From contig JAUJYN010000027.1 of NCBI GenBank assembly GCA_030737835.1, positions 1 to 64,000 of the forward strand: 64,000 bases of DNA, read 5' to 3'. Positions within the stretch are counted from its first letter, which is position 1, and each line of letters begins with the position of its first letter. The stretch comes from Acorus gramineus. Taxonomy: Eukaryota; Streptophyta; Magnoliopsida; Acorales; Acoraceae. The position numbers were made by a program, and so were the translations under genes. The notes beneath the pieces were generated by a model that saw only the letters and a list, made by a program, of their open reading frames with translations, was not told the origin of the DNA and ran no database searches. This document shows positions 47,246 to 57,249 of this stretch, piece after piece.

Positions 47246-48655
47246 ATGCCTCCTCGCAGAGGAATGCATGGACGTGGTCCCCCTCGGGCCTTGGAGGTTT
47301 TCGAACCTACCGGAGGCGAGGAGTCTACTGAAGGGTCCTCGGCTATTGGGCCAGGACCAGCGCAGCAGCCTCCTGCATGGGAGCGTGCTTACGCTCGTAT
47401 CGCAGATCTATTGGAGACTCAGACTAGGGCACTGGAGGCCCAGACTAGGGCATTGGCTGATCAGGCGCGAGAGATCCAGGAGCTGCGGGCGGCCCGCGAG
47501 GCAGTTCCACAGGTCCCCTTGGTGGCAGATCCACCGGTGGTGCCCGAGGTACCCCCTGTCCCAGTGGAGATTCCGGTAGAGGGAGTTCAGGATCCCCTGG
47601 AGAGGGAGGTGGAGCTAGAGGCTGCGGCACGAGTGCATCAGAGCGGCCTCACTGCCTTTCTGAAGCTTCACCCTCCCGAGTTCCATGGCCAGACGACGGA
47701 CCCCCTTGCCCCTGAGCATTGGTTGATGGAGATAGACAAGATCTTCTCGACCATGCACTGCACCGACCGCCAGCGTGTCTCATTGGCCACCTTCATGTTG
47801 AAGGGTAGCGCCGCCGACTGGTGGGCTACCCGATCGGTGGACATCCCCGAGGGCGTGGGGCGACTTCTATGGGCCGGATTCCAGAGCTACTTTCTAGAGG
47901 AGTACTTCCCATTTTTGACACGCCAGATCGTGATGCGAGAGTTCGAGCAGCTGACGCAGGGCTCCATGTCAGTCGCTGATTACTCTACACGTTTCACGAG
48001 GCTTTCCCGATTCTCCCCCGCCTTGGTGATGGATGAGGAGACGCGATGCTGTCATTTCGAGATGGGTCTCATTAGCACCATCAGGGTGCATGTCACCTCA
48101 CAGGCGTTCACGAGGTACTCAGACTTGGTGTCTCGTGCGAGGACAGTTGAGCGAGACCTTGGGGTCCCTTTGGGGGTTCCAACCCCTTCTGCAGACCAGA
48201 GGCCCCCCAGGAGCCAGGACCAGGGACGTCGCAAGAGCAAGCGGCCCCGCTTTGATCAGTCAGCGGCCACCGCTACTCCAGTCGATGTGGTGCCAGTGCG
48301 AGGTCCAGCACCCATTGCTGCAGTACCAGTCCAGGCTAGGCGACCGGAGACGCGACGCTGTTACCATTGCCAGCGGGTCGGGCATATTTCCTATGATTGC
48401 CCTGATGCTGGCCGACCCCCTGTGCCTCAACAGCAGCAGCAGCAGCCGCGCCAGCAGCAGAAGCTACAGAGCAGTAGCAGCCACAGGGTCAGCAGCAGCA
48501 GCCACAGGGTGGCCGAGTTGACCAGAGGAGGCAGCCAGTGCAGCCTGCGAGGCGTGCCCCTGCTCCTCAGCCGCAGCTTGTTCAGGGTCGTGTTGCAGCA
48601 CTTACAGCCGAGGAGGTGCAGGCTTCGGGTAGCGTGGTCTGAGGTATTGTTTTGA
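47246..48655 (+). CDS. gag: Gag polyprotein of the complete-length element, frameshifted tail
   Basis: The start (MPPRRG) is the same as in the minus-strand gag. In order: basic N-terminus, heptad-like helix (ETQTRALEAQTRALADQ), Gag capsid domain (LAPEHWLMEI, SYFLEEYFP, ADYSTRFTRLSRF), basic stretch, and CCHC knuckle near residue 375 (CYHCQRVGHISYDC). After the knuckle, in a run of CAG/CAGCAG repeats (about 48425-48490), the reading frame slips. The remaining ~50 residues are out of frame compared with the other element and run to a stop at 48653. The natural Gag-to-protease continuation lies in another frame. The particle-forming part looks intact. Confidence 0.85.
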   Translation: MPPRRGMHGRGPPRALEVFEPTGGEESTEGSSAIGPGPAQQPPAWERAYARIADLLETQTRALEAQTRALADQAREIQELRAAREAVPQVPLVADPPVVPEVPPVPVEIPVEGVQDPLEREVELEAAARVHQSGLTAFLKLHPPEFHGQTTDPLAPEHWLMEIDKIFSTMHCTDRQRVSLATFMLKGSAADWWATRSVDIPEGVGRLLWAGFQSYFLEEYFPFLTRQIVMREFEQLTQGSMSVADYSTRFTRLSRFSPALVMDEETRCCHFEMGLISTIRVHVTSQAFTRYSDLVSRARTVERDLGVPLGVPTPSADQRPPRSQDQGRRKSKRPRFDQSAATATPVDVVPVRGPAPIAAVPVQARRPETRRCYHCQRVGHISYDCPDAGRPPVPQQQQQQPRQQQKLQSSSSHRVSSSSHRVAELTRGGSQCSLRGVPLLLSRSLFRVVLQHLQPRRCRLRVAWSEVLF

Positions 48656-49311
48656 TCTCCCAGCTCCCTGCATATGTGCTATTTGATTCCAGAGCCACGC
48701 ACTCGTTCGTGTCTCCCGTTTTCGTGAGACGGATGGGCGTGGTGTCCGCCCCTCTTGATGTTGTGCTGGAGGTATCATTGCCCGTCGGAGACCGTATTCT
48801 CCTCCGTTCTGTTTACCGGGGGTGTACCATGGCGATTGCGGAGCATGAGTTTCCATTAGAGTTGGTAGAGCTCGCCATGACGGACTTCGATGCCATCCTG
48901 GGAATGGATTGGCTCTCAGCTATCCACACCAGTATCGACTGCTTTGTGAAGTCGGTGTCTTTTTACATCCCTGGTCAGAGATCTTTCCAGTTCGTGGGCG
49001 ATCAGGACATAGCCCCATTGGGGTTCGTGTCATCCATCCAGGCGTGGAGACTCCTTCAGGGAGGATGTGAGGGTTTTCTGGCGTACATTGCTGAGGAGGA
49101 TGCACCACTGCGGGCAGATATCAGTCAGACTCCGATCGTGGCGGAATATCTAGAGGTTTTCCCCGATGATCTTTCGGGATTACCGTCGGATCGCGCGATC
49201 GAGTTTGAGATTAATCTAATTCTGGGGACCGAGCCGATTTCGAGAGCTCCGTACCGGAGCCCCTGTTTTGTTCGTCCGAAAGAAGGATGGTTCGCTGCGT
49301 CTTTGTATTGA
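48640..49311 (+). pseudogene. pol: Protease and start of RT, broken
   Basis: The frame that should continue from Gag has a TGA at 48640-48642, where the related minus-strand copy has CGA. Downstream lies a retropepsin: the active-site motif is D-S-R-A-T-H-S-F near 48685, where the family has D-S-G, so the catalytic glycine is arginine (AGA at 48691-48693). The later motif ILGMDWL (near 48895) and the link region (FPDDLSGLPSDR) are normal. The frame then loses about 30 codons at the RT N-terminus near 49255 and ends out of frame at 49311. The protease is very unlikely to be active. Confidence 0.88.
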
Positions 49312-50377
49312 TTACAGGCAGCTGAACAAGCGGACCGTGAAGAACAAGTACCCCTTGCCGCGGATTGACGATCTGTTTGACCAGCTCCAGGGAGCGCGTG
49401 TCTTGTCTAAGATCGATCTCCGTTCGGGCTACTATCAGCTGAAGATCCGGGAGTCGGATATTCTGAAGACGGCCTTTCGTACCCGTTATGGGCACTACGA
49501 GTTTCGAGTACTGCCGTTTGGGTTGACGAATGCGTCGGCAGCCTTCATGGATCTGATGAACCAGGTGTTTCGGCCCTTCCTCGACTCCTTCGTGGTAGTC
49601 TTCATTGATGATATTCTGGTGTACTCGAGGAGTCTTGAGGAGCACGCTGACCATCTCCGCACTGTCTTGGAGACTTTGGCCCGACATCAGTTGTTTGCCA
49701 AGTTCAGTAAGTGCGAGTTTTGGTTGGAGCGTATGGCCTTTCTAGGCCACGTGATTTCTGGCGAGGGTATATCTGTGGACCCGGACAAGACGCTCGCCGT
49801 GTTGAATTGGCGGCGACCGTCAAACCCCACCGAGATTCGGAGCTTCCTGGGTTTGGCGGGTTATTATCGGAGGTTTGTCGAGGGTTTCTCGAAGATAGCT
49901 ATTCCTCTGACCCGCCTCACTCGGAAAGATGTCCGGTTCGAGTGGTCCCCATCTTGCGAGGAGAGCTTCCTGGAGTTGAAGCGAAGACTCACCTCAGCGC
50001 CAGTTCTTACCATTCCGTCTGGGAGTGGTAGATTCACAGTCTACTCCGATGCATCGCGGCTGGGTTTGGGTTGCGTCCTGATGCAGTACGGTAAGGTTGT
50101 GGCTTACGCGTCGCGTTAGTTGAAGCCCCATGAGCAGAATTACCCCACCCACGATTTGGAGTTAGCAGCGATCATCTTTGCGTTGAAGATGTGGAGGCAC
50201 TACCTCTATGGCGAGGAGTTCGAGCTCTTCACGGATCACAAGAGCCTGACTTACTTGCAGTCCCAGCCGGAGCTCAACATGCGTCAGTGATGTTGGGTCG
50301 AGTTCCTGAAGGACTATGACTGTGACATCGCTTACCATCCGGGTAAGGCGAATGTCGTGGCCGATGCTCTCAGCAGG
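49255..50377 (+). pseudogene. pol: Reverse transcriptase and RNase H, with two nonsense codons
   Basis: The RT palm and fingers are clear: [22 protein letters not shown], the catalytic pair in FIDDILVYS near 49603, then KCEFW and [10 protein letters not shown], and thumb/connection [19 protein letters not shown]. RNase H follows with VYSDAS near 50041 and LFTDHKSL near 50229. TAG at 50117-50119 and TGA at 50288-50290 interrupt RNase H at positions where the family has CAG and an arginine codon. The N-terminal ~30 codons of RT are deleted. After ADALSR (near 50370) the frame shifts. The catalytic residues survive, but a full protein cannot be made. Confidence 0.92.
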
Positions 50378-50382
50378 CAGCC

Positions 50383-51931
50383 TTGGGCATGGCCGCCCAC
50401 TTGGCTGTACGTCGTTGGAGGCTTCTGGAGGAGGCCGCTTGCTGGATCAGTGTTCGAGAGACACCTGCGGGTGGCTTTTTGGCCAGGCTAGTGGTGCAGC
50501 CCGTTCTTCTCGACGAGATCCGCACGGCTCAGGGGCAGGATCCTCACTTTCTAGTCCTCTCTGAAGGCATCGCCCGGGGCGAGCGTCCGGACTACCAGAT
50601 TCGCGAGGACGGAATCCTGCGGTTCAGAGGTCGAGTATGCATTCCTGACGACGCAGAGTTGAAGCAGAAGATCTTGGACGAGGCCCATCGTTCGAGGTAC
50701 ACAGTGCATCCTGGTGGCACGAAGATGTACAGGGGCCTTCGTCATGGCTACTGGTGGCGCGGGATGAAGGCGGATATTGGCCATTTCGTTGCCCGTTGCT
50801 TGGTATGCCAGCAGGTGAAGTCAGAACATCAGCGTCCTGCGGGGAAGCTGCAGTCCATTGAGATTCCTCAGTGGAAGTGGAGCAGATCACCATGGACTTC
50901 ATTTCGGGTTTGCCGAGGTCACGTTCGGGTCACGATGCCATCTGGGTAATCGTCGACTGACTGACTAAGTCCTCTCATTTCCTCCCCATTCGACTCACTG
51001 ATTCTCTGGACACCCTGGCACAGTTGTTTGTCTCCGAGATTGTTCGTCTCCATTGCACTCCTGTCAGCATCATTTATGAAGACGCGAGGTTTACTTCAAG
51101 GTTCTGGCGCAGCCTTCAGCACGCCCTTGGTACGAACCTCCACTTCAGTACAGCGTTTCATCCGCAGACGGACGGCCAGTCAGAGAGGACGATACAGACC
51201 CTGGAGGACATGCTGCGAGCTTGCGTTCTCGACTTTGGGGGCAGTTGGGAGAGGCATCTTCCATTGGTGGAGTTCGCCTACAACAACAGCTACCACTCGA
51301 GTATTCGGATGGCACCATATGAAGCGCTCTATGGCCGCAGTTGCAGGTCCCCCTGTGTTGGGACGAGGTCGGAGAGCACCAGTTGGAGGGACCAGAGATT
51401 ATCCACCAGACCTCAGAGATGGTCAAGATGATTCGTGAGCGTATCCGAGTCGCTCAGAGCCGTCAGAAGAGCTACGCTGATCGTCGTCGCCGTGAGCTCG
51501 CCTTCGAGGTTGGTGACCATGTTTTCCTGAAGGTGTCCCCGATGAAGGGCATCTTCCGTTTCGGTGTGCGGGCCAAGCTGAGTCTGCGTTACATTGGGCC
51601 GTTTCTCATCCTTGAGCGGATTGGAGAGGTGGCCTATCGCATAGCCCTGCCCCCACAGTTGGCTCAAGCCCATGACGTCTTCCATGTCTCGCAGCTGAGG
51701 CGTTACGTCCACGATCCTGCTCACGTTATTCCGTTCGAGCCGCTCGTCTTCGAGCCGGACTTGTCATTCGTGGAGCAGCCGATCGAGATCCTGGACCGAC
51801 GCGAGAAGAGGCTCCACACCAAGACCGTCCAGCTGGTTAAGGTGCGATGGCAGCACCGTTCTGGTGCCGAGGCCACTTGGGAGCGCGAGGACGCCATGCG
51901 TGGCGCATATCCACATCTTTTCCCTTCCTAG
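50383..51931 (+). pseudogene. pol: Integrase with C-terminal chromodomain, broken into three frames
   Basis: The first part has the HHCC zinc-binding domain (H near 50689 and 50707, then CLVCQQ near 50797). A one-base loss near 50880 shifts the frame just before the core, whose first aspartate is in 'atggacttc' (50893). A TGA at 50958-50960 follows. The core resumes at 51024 with DARFTSRFW and the third acidic residue in [10 protein letters not shown]. Where the second aspartate motif is usually S-D-R-D, this copy reads Y-E-D. Another slip near 51345 moves to the C-terminal ORF (to 51931), with GPF-type motif RYIGPFLILERIG and a chromodomain (IEILDRREKRL, LVKVRW, ATWERE). Such chromodomains are known to guide insertion to marked chromatin. 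Confidence 0.9.
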
Positions 51932-51964
51932 ATGTTTTTGTATTAATTTTGTGGACAAAATTTC

Positions 51965-51978
51965 CTAAGGGGGAAGAA
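51965..51978 (+). promoter_or_regulatory. Polypurine tract of the complete-length element
   Basis: CTAAGGGGGAAGAA directly before the 3' LTR, the same type as in the minus-strand element. It primes plus-strand DNA synthesis. Confidence 0.9.
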
Positions 51979-54596
51979 TGTTATATATGTGTCAATTTTT
52001 AGCCTTTTGGTCACCTTTGGGACATTTCTGGCAGTTTTCCAATTTTTCTTTTTTCGATCGGAGCCGCTAAAATTTTAGACTTTTAGCTATCTGCATGAGC
52101 TCGAGAACTCCGATTGAAAATCTATCTGCACATTATGAGTCCTGGTGCCATTTCGAGCCACTCATAAAAATTTCATCGAATTCCGGTAACGTTTTAGAAA
52201 ATTTGGCAGTTCTGAATCGTATCCGGGTTTTGACCGATTTTGAATTATCAAAAGGGGACTTTGACCGGGTCAACGAAGACCTTGACTAGTCAAAGATGAC
52301 CTTTGACTAGTAAAGGGTTTTTGTTTTTTTGTGTGGTTGGGTTGACTCAAAGTCAAGCTCCACCAACCCACTTTTTCTCATAAATGTGAGTGTGTGTGTG
52401 TGTGTGTTACTAGTGGTGGGCGTCTCCTTCCACCTCCCTCTCCCTCTCCCTCACACTCACTCCTTCACTCCCTCTTCTTTGTTGGTGCCAAATAGAAGTA
52501 GAAAAAGAAGGAGAAGAAGAAAGACCTAGAAAGGAAAAGAGAAGGTATGTGTGTGTGCAAACTTTGTGTGTTGTTTGTTCTTGTTTCCCTTCTCTCTAAC
52601 TCCCTCTCATGCCTTCCCTCCCCACCCCTGATTTCAGCCATCAAAGGCTTGGAGAGTGGCTGAGAAGGGGTGTTGGTGGTGGCGGTAGAGGTGGTTTGGT
52701 GCGCAAAGGGCACCCGAGTACCCCCCTTTCTTCTTCCTCTCCTTTTGGTAAGTTCTCCTCCTCCCTTAGCTTTGTTTTAGATGATTGTTAGGGCTTTGAA
52801 GTGTTCAAGCATGCTATGCATATGTGGTAGGGGGTGTGGGAGGGCTGAGGAGGGGGTGGGGGGAGGTTGGGCGCGCGCGCGGGGCCATCCGCGCGCGTGC
52901 GCGCGCGTCTGCGCGCGCAGAGGGGCGCTGGCGCGCGCAGTCGGGCGCGCTGGCGGGCGCGAGCGCGTACGTGCAGGCGCGCGAGCGTGCGGGCGGGGTG
53001 CTGCGCGGGCATGCGGGCAGGACGCGCAGTGTGCGCGGGCGCGCGGGCAGCGTGCGCGGCAGTGCGCAAGGGTGCTGGGGCGCGTGCGTGCGTGCGGATG
53101 CGTGCGTACGCGTGCGGGGGGGGGGGGGGGGGGGGGGGCATGCGTGTGGCTGCCCGAGGGTTTGGGTAGGTGCCGGGGCACTCGGAGTTGCGAGCGTACG
53201 TGCGTACTCACATGCGTGCGAGCCCGTATGCATGCTTGTCCGAGTTTTAGGCATTTCTAGTAAATTTCATGTATATTTGTGTAGTTTACTCACCATATTG
53301 AATGCCCATGTCTTGCAGAACTTGGAGAACGGTCACGCAATGACCCGGGTTGCGGTGAGTGGGTCAATCCAACCCAGTAGGGAGGCGTTCGATGCACGTA
53401 GGCGTGCATTGCCCTCCCCTGGGGCACCATAATTGCATATTAACTTGTGTGAATGAAAAACTATGTTAATGCATGTTTTGCTATGATGTAACCATGCCAT
53501 GTTAGACATTGTATGCTAGGGATATACATCCATGTATCATGTATAGAGGCCCATACATGTCTAGACACCATGTCCCATGCTTGAAAAGCCTTGATCTATG
53601 CATGTCTCCCATTTAGTTTAATTTAATTAAATCAAAATGAGATTATGTTGGTATAAGCATGCCTTAGAAAATATGATGACCTTGTTATTATAATGTATGT
53701 TTTGCCCGCATCTTAGTTATGCGCCCTGGAGGAATTCTTGAGAATTCATTACCCTAGTAGTGTTAGTAATCGTTGTCGACGGATCCAAGAGGATCGTATC
53801 CGTGAGAGTAGGTTGTTTTCTCCCCTTTGTTGGATCCGAGTAGGAACTAACCGGGTTGGGAAAAGCTGTCCTGACAGAGGGCTCCCATCGGTAGGTACTA
53901 CCGATGCATTCGGGAATGTACCGAACATGGGAGTATACCAGGTAGAGGCTACCCGGGGAAAGGGCTACCGGTGGACCAAGGGTGAGGAGCAGTCTAATCT
54001 GTCCCAAAAGGCCTATGTCACCTCTAAAGGGTGAGGGTGAGGGTGGGGTGGGTCGGCGATGCTACGACCCACTAGCTTATACAGTTACTCCCGTTTAGGG
54101 ACTTTAATTATTTTAAGGTTAATATGAGTTGTGTTGCATAGATTGTGCCATTCACTGAGCGTGTGGCTCACCCCTCGCATGTCTCTTCCTCCAGTTGTTA
54201 CTGAGTCGGATCTGAAGGAGGAGCTCCCCGAGGCATCACATCAGTAGCGGAGCAGCGTTCACGTTTTGGGTTCTGCGAGTGAGAGGCCATCAGCATCCCC
54301 TTCTTTGCTTGTATGTATTGTTATCCGTGCTTGGGCACAACACTTGTATATGGATGTCTTTGTTTATATTGGCTCTCACAGGACAGTTGATTTTGTATTC
54401 TGGTCTGTAATATGTCTTTGAATTACAGACTCAGTCGTTTAAGCTTCCGCTATATGTATATATATTATGTCAGCTACATTATTGATTGTGTTGTCATTTT
54501 CGATGTTGTTTAGAGTCTTTTATTGATCTCCTGTATGGACTGCTGATATTATATATATTTGCCACGTATCGGGGACGGCCGCTCTGGGGCGCGACA
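51979..54596 (+). repeat. 3' LTR of the complete-length element
   Basis: 2618 bp, full length. In order: TTGAC-rich U3 (52255-52350), TG microsatellite (52387-52406), donor-like 52545, acceptor-like AG 52636-52637, donor-like GTAAGT 52748, GC-rich tract (52860-53240) with a 23-base G-run at 53116-53138, acceptor-like AG 53317-53318, the 36-nt segment 53319-53354, GTGAGT 53355, a single hairpin near 54045-54072 (GTGGGTCG / CGACCCAC) and acceptor-like AG 54193-54194. It ends GGGGCGCGACA, with one change from the usual GTGACA end. Confidence 0.94.
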
Positions 54597-57120
54597 GCTT
54601 CTTCCACAAAACAAGAGACTAACGGAGACATCATAAAATGGCAATTAATACCTTTCTTTACCCTGCATTAATTACTAGTACGCTTAACTTCTTCCTGTCC
54701 CAACAGTAGACAAAGTCAAAGCACGAGTCGAGCGAAGTGATACAGGACCAAGACTATCCTGTTCGTTAAGGTGAAATGATCCCATCGTTACACAAAAACT
54801 TCTTAAATAAAACCCCCTATTCTCCGACATGACGAAACAACCTATTCTACGATTTCAACTCTCAACTCCGACCAAAGAATAAATATAATCTCCGAGACTG
54901 ATCAAAGTGCTCATTAGTAAGTACTCGGATCTTCCTTTGTATCAATTAATTACATCTTTTCTTTTTAATTATCTAATGTAGAGCGAATCATAAGTGGGTT
55001 TTAGAGCTTTTTATGCTTACTTCGTCGATCCCATAACTCAGTGTGCAACAAAACAATAAATAAAAAGACATTCAACGCTTTTTTTCTACTTTGTAAAGAA
55101 GTGAGTTTAGGTGAGAAGTAAATGCAATTTGTGCGTAAAACCTCGTCTTTGTTCTAAACTAAGTTGGAATAAACTATTCTCGGTCAAGCTGGCGGATCAC
55201 ACATTCCCTCCCAGTTACGGTTTGGCTTGATCGGGTCTAGTAAGAAGCATTCCTCTCATCCGGCATTTCTTTCATCTCTTCACACATTTATTTCGGTTCA
55301 ACCAGACGACCACAATGTTTTTAATTGGATCTTTGAACGGGAGAGAAGTAAGTAGCATGCGTAGGGATCTGCTTTTACACGGCCATCATATCGGTGCGAT
55401 GATTCGGTTTTAGTCGGGGGAGAAGGTGGGTACTTGCTTTTTCATTATAGCAGCGGGAAAGTGAAAGAAGATCCGCGGTAGATGGGTATTGAAGGTAGGG
55501 TGACGGTTAGCAAGAATCCACGTCAGCAAAGGAAAGGTGCTTGCGACGAGTAAACAGTATACGAGGGTCGAAGTGAAGGCGCCGAAAGAACAATCATTTC
55601 CTTTCCCACCTGGTATGATTGGTGATGGAGCGATAGTAAGCATGACTAAACTTTGTCCATTGATTTTGTCTGAACATAGGAAATGGAGTCTCGATCCTGA
55701 ATTTCTGTATCGATATCTTTCTGGTGCGTACAGCTTTTGAACGGGCTAGTAAGCTTATTATTGATCCCGCGCCTATGTTGATGAGACTCATATACCTTCA
55801 CTTACTTTTCATCTGGTGGTTAGAAAGGGAATGATAGTTACCTGTCGCCTGCATCTATACACCGGTGTAAGCAGATTTTCTATTATCAGCACCCGCATTA
55901 TTACAATAAGTATGAAACAACAAAAGTATAGTAATAAGTATCCGTATAATAGTAAGGATGTCAAAAGAAAAAGCAAGAAAAGTACTTTATCGTATAAATC
56001 AAATCGTAGTAAGCACCAGACTCACTAAAGGAATGGCTAGATACTGAAAGCAAGTAGTAAAGAACAAGGTTTCTTAACCAAGTTATCCAATACTGAACAG
56101 CATCAGTTGTAAGTAAAGTATACGACCACGGGCCATAACGATAGTAAATCAAGAATGGGACATAGAATAAGTAATAGACTACTTTGAGGCAGAAACTAAA
56201 GTACTTTTTGAGCGGTAGATTGTAGGAAGAAGGAAGTCGTCATAGCTATGGTGGAGCATCTTGAAAGTGAAATGAGTCAAGTTCAGAGCCGAATAAAGCA
56301 TGGGCGACCTTTGGCTACAGGAGCATATTGCCACACCATAAAGAAAAGCGGAATTCACCGTAACCGTTTGTAGAAGCAGTCGTAGACATAAAGTCCCAGT
56401 TTTCAATTTATACTAAAGCACAGAGATTATGGTACTAGACAGACCAACAGATCGAACCGACCTAACTTATTGCCTTTATTATGCTTCTTTATTGATGTTC
56501 GTCACTCTTCACTCGATCCCTCATCGAAAGCTCAGTGTAAACTATAAAGTGTGTGTGAGTCTTTTAAATCTCAGTTTTCTCGTTCATTCGTCACCCTCGA
56601 CTTCAAGCAGAAACCGAAGTAAGCCGTGAGAAGGGAAAGGAACATAATTATAATAAATAGATTTAGGGTAAGGGCTGAAACCAAGTGTAAAAAGAACGAG
56701 AGAGCCCTCTTTGTTATCACCTGCAGCAAGTTAACGTTTGTGCATGCCGAAGTTTAGTCTTAAGTTGAGAGTTACATATCTAGGCAGCGAGCGAGAAAAG
56801 TTTTAGAAAGGAATGGTTGGGCGACAAAGGTGTGTTAGCATCTTTTATCCCGATTCCACTTTGGTTGTTTAGTCCCGGTTAAGTAGGGTTTTCAATTCAT
56901 AATGTCTTTTTGTATAGTCATTGTGCACAGTAATGAATTCCCGTTACTTCACTACTTACTTCTTTGTGTACTAGGTATGCTACGGGACCAAACAATGTTC
57001 TAAAGAAGCCAGTTCTTAAGTAGAAACAGCAGTAATGACCCTAGTGTAAGGGCCATTACTATAGAGCAATGGATAAAGGGATGAAAATCTTCCTATTGAA
57101 GATCATAAGGTTGTTCTATT
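54597..57120. other. Organelle-like backbone, no recognisable gene
   Basis: 2.5 kb of non-LTR DNA after the right GCTTC duplication. ORFs of 60-77 codons (for example 55410-55643 on the minus strand and 55537-55740 on the plus strand) overlap each other on opposite strands and match nothing I recognise. From about 55850 to 56180 it is rich in 'agtaataagta'-like phrases. No tRNA or rRNA seen. Confidence 0.5.
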
Positions 57121-57249
57121 TCTGACCCGGATCTCGCAGACATTTCGATTCCCGCCAACGATGACGCTATAGCTTCAATCCGATTGATTCTTAACAAATT
57201 AGTATTCGCAATTTGCGAGGGTCGTTCTAGCTATATAAGAAATCGTTAA
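57121..57249 (+). pseudogene. rps2: 3' fragment of plastid rps2 (ribosomal protein S2)
   Basis: 42 in-frame codons ending at TAA (57247-57249) read [18 protein letters not shown], then [18 protein letters not shown] and YIRNR. This is the conserved C-terminus of chloroplast ribosomal protein S2. Nothing before it continues the gene: the bases before 57121 do not encode the preceding S2 segment. It is therefore a plastid DNA insert of at least ~125 bp. The frame is undamaged, so either the transfer is fairly recent or chance preserved it. Plastid fragments of this kind are common in plant mitochondrial DNA. Whether the bases after the stop belong to the rps2-atpI spacer I cannot tell. Confidence 0.88.

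Larger units (their letters stand above)
45225..54596 (+). mobile_element. Complete-length Ty3/gypsy chromovirus (Tekay/Del-like), decayed
   Basis: A 9.4-kb element flanked by a perfect GCTTC (45220-45224 and 54597-54601). Order: 5' LTR, primer-binding site, gag, protease, RT, RNase H, integrase, chromodomain, polypurine tract, 3' LTR. Integrase after RT/RNase H marks Ty3/gypsy, the C-terminal chromodomain marks a chromovirus, and the long LTRs fit Tekay/Del. The shared parts of the LTRs differ by only a few bases by eye, so the insertion is young, yet pol carries several stops and frameshifts. It cannot move on its own. The 5' LTR also lacks the promoter region present in the 3' LTR. Confidence 0.95.

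Noticed and set aside
47238-47579. Second-frame ORF overlapping gag (113 codons)
   Set aside because: It is a shadow frame of the clear Gag reading frame, without a counterpart in the minus-strand element.
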